The notes under the pieces are model-generated. The model did no database searches. It was not told where the DNA came from and saw only the letters and a program-made list of their open reading frames with translations. From positions 248,001 to 312,000 of the forward strand of contig NKIH01000004.1 of NCBI GenBank assembly GCA_002255925.1: a stretch of DNA of 64,000 bases, read 5' to 3'. The DNA is from Burkholderiales bacterium PBB6 (GTDB taxonomy: Bacteria; Pseudomonadota; Gammaproteobacteria; Burkholderiales; Burkholderiaceae_C). Numbering within the stretch: the first letter of the stretch is position 1; each line of letters begins with the position of its first letter. The translations under genes and the position numbers were made by a program. Of the stretch, positions 8,300 to 15,046 are shown piece by piece.

Positions 8300-9028
8300 A
8301 TGATGAGTGAACAGGCGAATGTGAAGCGCGGGCGCCCTGGAATCCCAAGGGATGAGGTGTATGCAGCCATTAATGCCTTGGTTGCGAAGGGTGCAAGTCC
8401 GACCGGCCTCAAGATTCACAATGAACTTGGAGGTAGAGGCAGCGCCGATTACCTCGAACGACACTTGCAAGACTGGCGTAGAGAACAGTTTGAGCAACCG
8501 CTCGCTGTTACGGTTGGGCCGGTCTTCGCGAAGGCGTTGGCGCAGCATACGCAAGAGCTCCAAGTGGAAGCACAGCAGCGGTGTCGAGTTGCCTTTGAGG
8601 CATCCGAAGCTCAAATTCAGGAACTGCAGCGGCAGAAGCTTCAACTCGAACAGGAGCTTGCGAGCCAGAGGTCTGCCGTAAACACCGCAGAGCAGAAGTG
8701 CGCGCAAATTCATGGCAGGTGCGCGCTGCTGGACGAGCAGCTCAAGGCTGTAGTTGTAGCTCTGACCGGCGCCCAGACCCAAATCACAGTATTCGGCGTT
8801 GAACTGAGTACGGTACGCCAAGAGCGCGACCGGCAGGTTGATAGGCAAATGACGCTGGAGACTGAGCTCACATCAGCGACTGAGCTGTCGCAACACCTCA
8901 GAGCCCAGTTGGACGAAAGTCTTCGTCGCGAGGAAAACCTGAAGGGCCAGCTTGATGGACTCATGGCTGGTGGCGCTCTCTTTGAGGCCAGCGTCATTGG
9001 CAAGGACAACACCATGAGTGCGCCTTGA
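8300..9028 (+). CDS. KfrA-like DNA-binding coiled-coil protein
   Basis: 242 residues; ATG at 8300 or 8303. The N-terminal 90 residues match the KfrA DNA-binding type: basic KRGRPGIPRDEVYAAINALV followed by GASPTGLKIHNELGGRGSADYLERHLQDW. From about residue 100 the chain is a long coiled coil rich in Gln and Glu (heptad-like LQRQKLQLEQELASQ, LSTVRQERDRQVDRQ). KfrA proteins on IncP and related plasmids are autoregulated nucleoid-like factors aiding stable maintenance. Together with the relaxase-primase it points to a plasmid ancestor for this part of the island. A 9-bp inverted repeat lies upstream. Confidence 0.8.
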   Translation: MMSEQANVKRGRPGIPRDEVYAAINALVAKGASPTGLKIHNELGGRGSADYLERHLQDWRREQFEQPLAVTVGPVFAKALAQHTQELQVEAQQRCRVAFEASEAQIQELQRQKLQLEQELASQRSAVNTAEQKCAQIHGRCALLDEQLKAVVVALTGAQTQITVFGVELSTVRQERDRQVDRQMTLETELTSATELSQHLRAQLDESLRREENLKGQLDGLMAGGALFEASVIGKDNTMSAP

Positions 9029-9190
9029 CGTGACGAAGCGGGTCGATCTCGGGCTCTTCAATTTGGCTTTATAGCGCAAGATTCAGTGTCTGACCAGAAC
9101 GGCTCCGAGGCTGCATACCGAGATCGGACCACCGTAGATGGCGGTATCGCTACCGAGTCGTGATCGAGCCTTGTACCAAAACGATAACGT

Positions 9191-9290
9191 TCATTCATTC
9201 ATTCATTCATTAGTTTTCGCGCGGAGTGCAAGGGCTAACTCGCGCTTCGCTTGAGTTATCTCCTTGCCTGGGGCTTCGCCCCTGGACCCC
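9191..9290. other. Candidate origin of transfer: TCAT tandem repeat plus two hairpins upstream of mobC
   Basis: The interval holds five tandem TCAT units (9191-9210), then a hairpin with arms TAACTC (9236-9241) and GAGTTA (9253-9258), then GGGGC/GCCCC around a TTC loop near 9269-9283. Origins of transfer usually lie immediately upstream of the mobilization genes and contain inverted repeats beside the nick. No known nick consensus is recognised with certainty. The surrounding 9029-9317 has no supported gene. Confidence 0.4.
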
Positions 9291-9317
9291 AATCTCACCG
9301 CACTTCGTTTGCTCGCC

Positions 9318-9737
9318 ATGCCTCCTTTCAATCGCCGCTCTATTGCAGCCAAACTCGGCGCCGGTGTTGTCCAACCCAGCGCATCAGCTTCGCGAAGGGC
9401 ACGGCGCGGTCCGTCGCCGCTGCAGCCTTCCGAGAAGCGCCAGCATTGCGTCAGCGTTCGCCTCAATGAGGCTGAGATGGCCAAGCTCGACGGAGCTCGC
9501 GGGCGCTTTCAGCGTGGCGAGTGGCTGAGGATGGCGGCGTTAGATCGGCTACCACCGCACATTCCCGCGCTTAATGCGCAGGCCTATGCTGAACTAGGCA
9601 AACTGGCTGCGAACCTCAACCAAGGGCAGGCTGCAATCAACGCTGGCCGTGCGTCGTCGCAAGATCAAGAACTGCTGCTGCGGATGGCTGAACTGGTCCG
9701 TGAGCTTCGACTTTCGCTGATTGAGCCGAAGTCATGA
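9318..9737 (+). CDS. mobC: MobC-like relaxosome accessory protein
   Basis: About 139 residues; the ATG at 9318 is preferred because the longer frame (from 9264) runs through the hairpin region. The core RQHCVSVRLNEAEMAKLDGARG is a ribbon-helix-helix beginning, followed by FQRGEWLRMAALDRLP, and a C-terminal helix AELGKLAANLNQGQAAINAG typical of MobC proteins that help the relaxase melt the nick region. It overlaps the relaxase start by four bases (ATGA), so the two are translationally coupled. Identification by motif and context. Confidence 0.75.
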   Translation: MPPFNRRSIAAKLGAGVVQPSASASRRARRGPSPLQPSEKRQHCVSVRLNEAEMAKLDGARGRFQRGEWLRMAALDRLPPHIPALNAQAYAELGKLAANLNQGQAAINAGRASSQDQELLLRMAELVRELRLSLIEPKS

Positions 9738-11980
9738 AGGGCATGGATCGCATCATTCGCGGCTGGTCGTTCAAAGCTGTGTTGGAGTACTGTGAAGGGC
9801 GGGGTACGAAGCAGGATGTTGCCGATGGACGGCTGATAGGCGGCAACATGGCTTGCAGCGCGGTCAGCGAGTTGGTGCGTGAGTTCACCAGCGTCCGTCG
9901 TATTCGACCAGATATCGAGAAGGCAACCTGGCACAACTCGCTACGCCTGCCTCCAGGCGACCGACTCGAGGATGATCGATGGTGCGAGATCGTCGCCGAC
10001 TACATGCAGCGCATGGGATTCGGGCCCGCACACCCGTACTGCATTTGGGCTCACGACGATGAATCAGCAGTGCACATCGTCGCCTGTCGCATCGCCGCTG
10101 ATGGCAGCTTGTACCTCGGCAAGAACGAAAACTTGGCGAGCACTCGACATATCCAAGAGCTTGAGCGCCGATTTGGCTTGCAAATCACCAAGGGGCCTGA
10201 GTATCAGCATCCCGACGCCTTGCCACACACACTCAAGCCAAAAGGGCCGCAGGTTGCGCGCTTGAAGAAGGCGGAGATTGAATTGGCGATTCAGTCGGGC
10301 AGCGTGCCGCCAAAGCTGCGCTTGCAGAAGCTTATCGACGAGGCCATCGTGGACGGCCTTGATGTGGTGAGCTTCGCGGAACAACTGGAAGCCGAGGGAG
10401 TGATTGTTCGTGCAAACCTGGCCAGCACCGGTGTGTTGAATGGCTTCGCGTTCGAGCTTGATGGCGTGATGCTAAAGGGTTCATCGCTCGGCAAGCGGTA
10501 TTCGTGGCAGGGCCTGCAGGGCCGAGGAGTGACCTATGAGCAAGATCGAGACTGTCAAGCGTTGGAGCGATACAGCGCCGCCGCCAGAGGGCCTGCGGGC
10601 CATGAAGGAGATGCAGGCGAAGTTGGTAAATCTGGACAACCAGTTCCAGACCTTGGCGCAGACGCTGAACACTTGGGCACAGCTGTCTCGGGACTTGAGC
10701 CACAGCCAAGCGCGCCAAGCCATCGATCTTGGATCGTTGATGGAGCCAGTTTTGCCAGTAATTACCCAGTTGGTCGAGCAGGGGAGGGCACAGGAGGCGC
10801 GCCTGACGCGGATGGAGCGATTGTTGGAGCAGGTGGTTTCGGTGCTGCCTCGGGCGATGCAGGATTCGAACGGGACGAAGGTTCGGGATCGGATCGCGAG
10901 TTCGGCGGAACTGTCGGCTCTTCCCGGCCAAGTGTGGGCAGCAAAGCCATCGATGTTCAACAGGCGCTGAGCAGGGACCACGCATACAAAGTGGATGCAT
11001 GGCGGCGACAAGCCGCTGCTCTTGGCGCACCGACTTACCGAATTACTCTTGTCGGACGGGTTGGGCGTGCGCAAGGCCGTGCGATCAATCTAGGCAAGGG
11101 CCGCTCCGCTCAACAGGCCGAGAAGTTTTTCGATCCAGCTGCCGTGGAGGCACTCATCCCACACCTGCGACATAGGAACGCAGCCGGCTTTGACATTTAC
11201 GTTACGCCCATCGACGACCAGCATCACTTCATGGTGATTGACGACATGAAGCCTGGTGCTTCGGGCCTGCTATCTCGGCTAGGTTACGCCCCATGCTTGG
11301 TGCAAACGTCGAGCACCCGGAATGAGCAGGCGGTGCTGAAGACGACGAAGACACATCGCTTTGACGAGCAATCTCTCGCCAATTGCCTTGTTCAAGAGAT
11401 CAACAAAGCGCATGGTGACGAAAAGTTCTCTGGCGTCATTCACCCGTTTCGCATGGCTGGCTTCAGCAACAAGAAGCCGGGACGGTCAAACGCATTCACG
11501 CGAATCATTGAGGCGGTGCCGAGACTTTGCAAAAAAGCTGGCGAGAGACTTGCGCAACTTCGTGATGCGGCGGATGCGCTGGCGGATCAGCTTCGTCGGA
11601 AGCGGATTCAGCTGTTGAGTGACAAGGCAATGACCGACGCTGTCCGCACAGCGGACGCTCGTCGGCAAGCGCGTGAGGGTCGTGCAGTTTCTAGTGCCGC
11701 GGCTTTCCATGAAGCCGCTGCGGCAGTTCGCCAGTCCGCCTCGGATTTTGGTTGGAAGGTGGATGAGAGTCGTGTCGACTTTCAAGCATCAATGGTGATG
11801 TTCGCGGATGGTTGGACTGAATCGGAGACCATGGAGGGCTTGATGAGTTCGTCGCCTGCGCTAAGCGGCAGGCACCTGGATACTGGAGCCTATGCGCTGC
11901 GAACGGTCCAGCGCGCGCGAAAGGAGTTTGAGGAGCGTGCGAGCAAAGCGAGCACGCACCCTGCGCCAAAGCTCAAGTAG
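9734..11980 (+). CDS. mobA: Relaxase fused to RepB-type primase (MobA/RepB)
   Basis: 748 residues. The N-terminal 230 residues are a PF03432-type relaxase: FKAVLEYCEG holds the candidate catalytic Tyr, ATWHNSLRLPPGDRL is the conserved second motif, and HDDESAVHIVACRI is the metal-binding histidine motif (reduced compared with the usual three His). Residues about 270-410 are a low-complexity linker. Residues about 415-600 resemble the IncQ RepB primase: DIYVTPIDDQHHFMVIDDM, ALVVETS-like CLVQTSS and GFSNKKPGR. A helical tail follows. The protein should nick and lead the transferred strand and prime its complement. A separate gene is nested in the linker region in another frame. Confidence 0.85.
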   Translation: MKGMDRIIRGWSFKAVLEYCEGRGTKQDVADGRLIGGNMACSAVSELVREFTSVRRIRPDIEKATWHNSLRLPPGDRLEDDRWCEIVADYMQRMGFGPAHPYCIWAHDDESAVHIVACRIAADGSLYLGKNENLASTRHIQELERRFGLQITKGPEYQHPDALPHTLKPKGPQVARLKKAEIELAIQSGSVPPKLRLQKLIDEAIVDGLDVVSFAEQLEAEGVIVRANLASTGVLNGFAFELDGVMLKGSSLGKRYSWQGLQGRGVTYEQDRDCQALERYSAAARGPAGHEGDAGEVGKSGQPVPDLGADAEHLGTAVSGLEPQPSAPSHRSWIVDGASFASNYPVGRAGEGTGGAPDADGAIVGAGGFGAASGDAGFERDEGSGSDREFGGTVGSSRPSVGSKAIDVQQALSRDHAYKVDAWRRQAAALGAPTYRITLVGRVGRAQGRAINLGKGRSAQQAEKFFDPAAVEALIPHLRHRNAAGFDIYVTPIDDQHHFMVIDDMKPGASGLLSRLGYAPCLVQTSSTRNEQAVLKTTKTHRFDEQSLANCLVQEINKAHGDEKFSGVIHPFRMAGFSNKKPGRSNAFTRIIEAVPRLCKKAGERLAQLRDAADALADQLRRKRIQLLSDKAMTDAVRTADARRQAREGRAVSSAAAFHEAAAAVRQSASDFGWKVDESRVDFQASMVMFADGWTESETMEGLMSSSPALSGRHLDTGAYALRTVQRARKEFEERASKASTHPAPKLK
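10536..10970 (+). CDS. MobB-like protein nested in the mobA linker, alternative frame
   Basis: 144 residues. ATG at 10536 follows CGAGGAGTGACCT, a good ribosome site. The sequence is protein-like: helical KEMQAKLVNLDNQFQTLAQT and coiled EQGRAQEARLTRMERLLEQV, whereas the overlapping frame of mobA is here a Gly/Ala/Ser-rich low-complexity linker. This is the arrangement of RSF1010, where mobB lies inside mobA-repB in another frame and encodes a relaxosome/membrane-linked helper. No clear membrane segment is seen here, so similarity to MobB is by position rather than sequence. Confidence 0.65.
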   Translation: MSKIETVKRWSDTAPPPEGLRAMKEMQAKLVNLDNQFQTLAQTLNTWAQLSRDLSHSQARQAIDLGSLMEPVLPVITQLVEQGRAQEARLTRMERLLEQVVSVLPRAMQDSNGTKVRDRIASSAELSALPGQVWAAKPSMFNRR

Positions 11981-11993
11981 TGTTCGTTTTCCA

Positions 11994-12010
11994 CGCGCCG
12001 GGGCGGCGCG
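11994..12010. terminator. GC-rich hairpin between convergent mobA and the leftward operon
   Basis: CGCGCC and GGCGCG arms with a five-base loop, 14 bases after the mobA stop. No T run follows on either strand, so it may be a weak or Rho-assisted end point. Confidence 0.35.
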
Positions 12011-12056
12011 GGTTGTGTCTCCCTGACCTGCGGTCTCCTCTGTTCAGATCGTGGGT

Positions 12057-12350
12057 TTACAGCCTAGTTTCCAGTCGCCACATGACGTCCAGCAATCTGT
12101 CGCGGATCGGAGAAGGGTGGACTGATGCTAGCCGCACCAGAGCAAGCATTGCCGGTCGCTGCCCGAGAGCCAGCAGGGTCTCCAAATGCTGACTTCGTTC
12201 GGCGATGTGTTGCGCCAGAACGCCCTGCTTGAAGGCCAACAAAAGTTCCTCCATGGCGACGCGCCGTCGCCGAGCTTCGTCGTCTGTTGTGTTGCCGATG
12301 CGTGCGCGCGCAACGTCGACGATCGAATGAATCGCTGCCGTGCGTGTCAT
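12057..12350 (-). CDS. Small helical hypothetical protein, last gene of a four-gene operon
   Basis: 97 residues, nearly all helical, basic and Leu-rich (VAMEELLLAFKQGVLAQHIAE, RPAMLALVRLASVHPSP, IRDRLLDVMWRLETRL). Not recognised. Its ATG overlaps the stop of the zinc-ribbon gene by four bases, so translation is coupled and the two products may work together. No membrane segment or catalytic motif is seen. Confidence 0.6.
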   Translation of the reverse strand: MTRTAAIHSIVDVARARIGNTTDDEARRRRVAMEELLLAFKQGVLAQHIAERSQHLETLLALGQRPAMLALVRLASVHPSPIRDRLLDVMWRLETRL

Positions 12351-12943
12351 GACCTGGCTTGTCCTCTCGCAAGCTCAAACTGAGTTCGAAGCCGAGCCGC
12401 GCGCCTTTCTGCGTCTTCGTCGAGAAGAGCAGCCAAGCGTGCCAGACCTGGCGCGAGTCTCTGCAGATCGCGTGCATCGACGTATCGAAGGTGTGTGGCC
12501 TTCGTCAGTTCGATTCGCCGCCAGATGTGGCCGGGGATAGCCATGCGCACCAATGGTGGAACATGCGACTCGATCCAAAGAAGGCGTTGTTCGCCGGATG
12601 GGTCGTCATCGTCTCGCAGGACGAAGTCCAACTCATGGTGGAAGTCAACGGGAAGCTGGCATGCCGGACAACGCACGGAGCCCCTGTAGATACTCGGCAA
12701 CCTCTTGGCTGATGTCCCGCAAACGGAACAAGTCGTTCGCATTTGCTGCACAGCTCGCCGTGCAAATCCCCATTCGACACGCTCCATGCTGTCCGGCCGG
12801 TGCTCGGCGTAAGCGGCAATTTCGAGCCACTCTCCGTCAAAGCTGTTTCCGGTTGTTCGCTTGAAGCGTCTCGCACAGCTTTTTGCGATCACGCTCCAGG
12901 GGCCATGGCTGTCTTGGCTCAGAAGTTCTTCGCTGATGCGCAT
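12347..12943 (-). CDS. Hypothetical zinc-ribbon protein
   Basis: 198 residues, not recognised. The centre has a CSVCG and CPAC pair about 20 residues apart, which would form one zinc ribbon. Around it are SDSHGPWSVIAKSCARRFKR-like basic N-terminal sequence and a helical C terminus (RDLQRLAPGLARLAALLDED). It lies 17 bases after the AAA+ ATPase gene and overlaps the 97-residue gene, so the three act as one transcript. A DNA- or protein-recognition subunit for the ATPase is a reasonable guess, not shown. Confidence 0.6.
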   Translation of the reverse strand: MRISEELLSQDSHGPWSVIAKSCARRFKRTTGNSFDGEWLEIAAYAEHRPDSMERVEWGFARRAVQQMRTTCSVCGTSAKRLPSIYRGSVRCPACQLPVDFHHELDFVLRDDDDPSGEQRLLWIESHVPPLVRMAIPGHIWRRIELTKATHLRYVDARDLQRLAPGLARLAALLDEDAERRAARLRTQFELARGQARS

Positions 12944-12960
12944 TTACCGTCCCTTGGTAT

Positions 12961-14097
12961 TCAGATGAAGCCGACTGATCGCTTTGGGCGAGACTGTCCG
13001 GCGGCTTCCCTTTGAGCTGCAACTACATCGACATCACGGATTTGGCTGCGGCAGCTGGATGCCGCATGAGCCGCAGCTGCTTCAATGAGTCGGCTCAGTT
13101 CCCGTGGTGTGCACAGCGCGAATTGCGCGGCCGCGGTGGGTTCCAGTTCTTCTGGAAACGCGGGTCCCCAAGTTGCCTGTGCCCGTTTGGTTCTGTAAAC
13201 ACTCCGCGCGATGGCTGGCATTTGGTTGGGCGTAGGAGCTGGCACGTCGAACTGGACGAACCTCGATCTCAAGGCCGCCTCAATGTTCTCCGGGTTGTTG
13301 CATGTCGCTACCCAGCAAATGTGGGACGCGTCGACTTCCAACTCAACGTACTCGTCCGCGAACGCCTTGGCGGACACACTTTCGAGCAGCCCATAGAGTG
13401 GGCCTACTACCGGGTAGTTTCCGGAGCTGGCCTTGTCAAGCTCGTCCAGCAGAACCAAGCCCGAAGCCGATCGGCTCTGGAGCAGGCTCCAAATTGCTCC
13501 AGGTCGCGCTGACGACCACGAAGAATGTGAGCCGGCAAGTACGAAGCTCGCTGTTGCTGCAGCCATGTCAATGCGGCGGGTGGGCACGTTCAGAAGTCGA
13601 GCCACGGCTTCGCTGAACGCTGTTTTTCCAACGCCTGCAGGACCCGCGAGCAGGATCGGTGGCAAGGCGAAAGCCCGCCCTGCAGTGATCGAAGCAAGCG
13701 CGGAACGTTGGCGCAACAGGTTGATGACCGCGGCGCAGTGTGGGAAGTCCACCTCCAAGGCATCGAATGCCGCCATCGTCGGGCAGGTTGCAAGGTCGCG
13801 GATCGGCCCCAATGCGCGAGCCTGCTTCAACTCGCTCTGGAGAATTCGTTCGGCGCCCGACTTAGCGCTTTCGAAGCGGGCGTCCAAAGATGCCTCGTCG
13901 AAGAGGAGGATCTGACCCGGCTTCATGGGCACGCTGCTGCACTGGCTTGCCCCGCCGAGAAGTGGACCGAACTTTGCACTGTGCCGTTCGATGGAGGCAC
14001 GCAGGCGATTCGCCATTTGCGCGCAGTATGGATCAGCGTCGCGTGCCTCGGTGCTGCTGTTGAACAAGTTCATGCCGTCGGTTCCTGTGTTCATCAT
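12961..14097 (-). CDS. Lon-like AAA+ ATPase without protease domain
   Basis: 378 residues from an ATG at 14097 (second ATG at 14094), which avoids a long overlap with the upstream LAGLIDADG gene. Walker A is GPAGVGKTAF, Walker B is GLVLLDELDK, sensor 1 is WVATCNNPENI and the arginine-finger region is ALRSRFVQF; this order matches the ATPase core of Lon. The chain stops after the small AAA lid, so there is no Ser-Lys protease. The N-terminal 120 residues are helical and unassigned. It is the second gene of a leftward four-gene operon. The role may be remodelling of a nucleoprotein or toxin complex; partner unknown. Confidence 0.8.
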   Translation of the reverse strand: MMNTGTDGMNLFNSSTEARDADPYCAQMANRLRASIERHSAKFGPLLGGASQCSSVPMKPGQILLFDEASLDARFESAKSGAERILQSELKQARALGPIRDLATCPTMAAFDALEVDFPHCAAVINLLRQRSALASITAGRAFALPPILLAGPAGVGKTAFSEAVARLLNVPTRRIDMAAATASFVLAGSHSSWSSARPGAIWSLLQSRSASGLVLLDELDKASSGNYPVVGPLYGLLESVSAKAFADEYVELEVDASHICWVATCNNPENIEAALRSRFVQFDVPAPTPNQMPAIARSVYRTKRAQATWGPAFPEELEPTAAAQFALCTPRELSRLIEAAAAHAASSCRSQIRDVDVVAAQREAAGQSRPKRSVGFI

Positions 14098-14107
14098 CCG
14101 CTCCGGT

Positions 14108-14587
14108 TCACTTGAGGCTGCGCAGTTTGGCGTAAAGCAGATCGCGCTTCTTCCAGATCTCGTCCGGACAGCCCAGTGGACCGAAGTGCCGATGAATGTC
14201 CGTTTCGCGCTGGAAGCGCAAGGCGACATCAGCCTCGTCCCTTTTGCGCCGCAGCAAGGGTCGCAAGCGTTCAAGCAGGTCTGCTGCTGCATCTCCGTCG
14301 TATGCAAGCGCGAAGTTGTCTCGGTTGGATGTGCCCTGGCGGGGGCGCCAATAGATGCGGCCTTCAACGCCAGACAACTGTTGGAAGTCCGTCAAGGTGT
14401 CCAGATGGTTTTGGGCAACGGTGACCGTCAAGCGGTAGATGTAGCCCCGCCGCGCTTGCCGCTTTCGCTGTTTGGCGATGTGAATGCAGGCTTCACCGTC
14501 AAACAGCCCGGCTGCGTACGCCAGTCCTTCGCTTTGCGGCAGCCGCGCCATGGTTGGGCACGTCGACACCTTGATTCGTTTGCTCAC
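14108..14587 (-). CDS. Stand-alone LAGLIDADG-family protein
   Basis: 159 residues. The GTG start at 14587 has AAAGGA four bases upstream; an ATG at 14551 is the alternative. The motif AYAAGLFDGEACIHI is the LAGLIDADG helix with its acidic residue (Asp-Gly-Glu), followed by beta strands YIYRLTVTVAQN and a helix LDTLTDFQQLSG, as in single-motif homing endonucleases that act as homodimers. It is not inside an intron or intein and its stop lies 10 bases before the AAA+ gene. It may be a free endonuclease or a domesticated DNA-binding protein. It begins the leftward operon, divergent from the XRE regulator. Confidence 0.75.
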   Translation of the reverse strand: MSKRIKVSTCPTMARLPQSEGLAYAAGLFDGEACIHIAKQRKRQARRGYIYRLTVTVAQNHLDTLTDFQQLSGVEGRIYWRPRQGTSNRDNFALAYDGDAAADLLERLRPLLRRKRDEADVALRFQRETDIHRHFGPLGCPDEIWKKRDLLYAKLRSLK

Positions 14588-14694
14588 GTTGTCCTTTCGA
14601 TTGATATATGCGACAACATAAGCATAAAAACATACGCGCCACGAATGTTGGATAAATGCGTTGATTGTTGTTAAAAAGCAACTAGACTGTAGCA
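14588..14694. promoter_or_regulatory. Divergent promoter region; rightward promoter predicted to give a leaderless XRE transcript
   Basis: AT-rich 107 bp between two divergent starts. Rightward: -35-like TTGATT (14661-14666), a 16-base spacer, and -10-like TAGACT (14683-14688). Initiation about seven bases later would fall at the A of the ATG at 14695. No ribosome site precedes that ATG. The spacer itself is an imperfect inverted repeat, GTTGTT and AGCAAC around AAAA, placed where a repressor would block polymerase. Confidence 0.5.
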
Positions 14695-14958
14695 ATGATT
14701 CGATTTCGCCTTCAAGAACGGCTGTCTGACGTGGGCTTCCGCCAGCAGCGACGCATCACCTTGGACGAGGTGGCTGCAGCCACGGGCATCCACCGGACCA
14801 CTCTGTCGCGTATGAACCGGCCCACCGGGGCGAATATCACGACCGACAACATCGATAGGCTGTGCCACTTTCTGGGGTGCACGCTGCACGAGCTTGTCGA
14901 ATACATCCCGTCTGAGCCGCCGGAACCCAGGAAGAAGGCTCAGCGCGACGAGACGTAA
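14695..14958 (+). CDS. XRE/Cro-family regulator heading the ssp locus
   Basis: 87 residues. The helix-turn-helix is clear: ITLDEVAAATGIHRTTLSRM, followed by the third and fourth helices ITTDNIDRLCHFLGCTLHELVEYI, which is the small Cro/CI-type single-domain family. The gene ends 88 bp before sspF on the same strand, and no terminator is seen between, so it probably leads the sspFGH transcript and represses it. Its start is predicted to be leaderless. Small XRE regulators commonly sit in front of defence operons. Confidence 0.85.
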   Translation: MIRFRLQERLSDVGFRQQRRITLDEVAAATGIHRTTLSRMNRPTGANITTDNIDRLCHFLGCTLHELVEYIPSEPPEPRKKAQRDET

Positions 14959-15046
14959 CGGCCAGTGGTTGCTAAAGCACCGGCCGGGTCCTTCTACTAA
15001 GAAGAGAGCCCGTGCCGTGGAAAATGGGTCTCAAAGGGAGAAAAAA

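Noticed and set aside
9191-9210. CRISPR-like tandem repeat
   Set aside because: A simple TCAT microsatellite without spacers; no cas genes.
14894-15046. N-terminal extension of sspF
   Set aside because: It overlaps the XRE gene and is a basic low-information sequence; the ATG at 15047 has a proper ribosome site.
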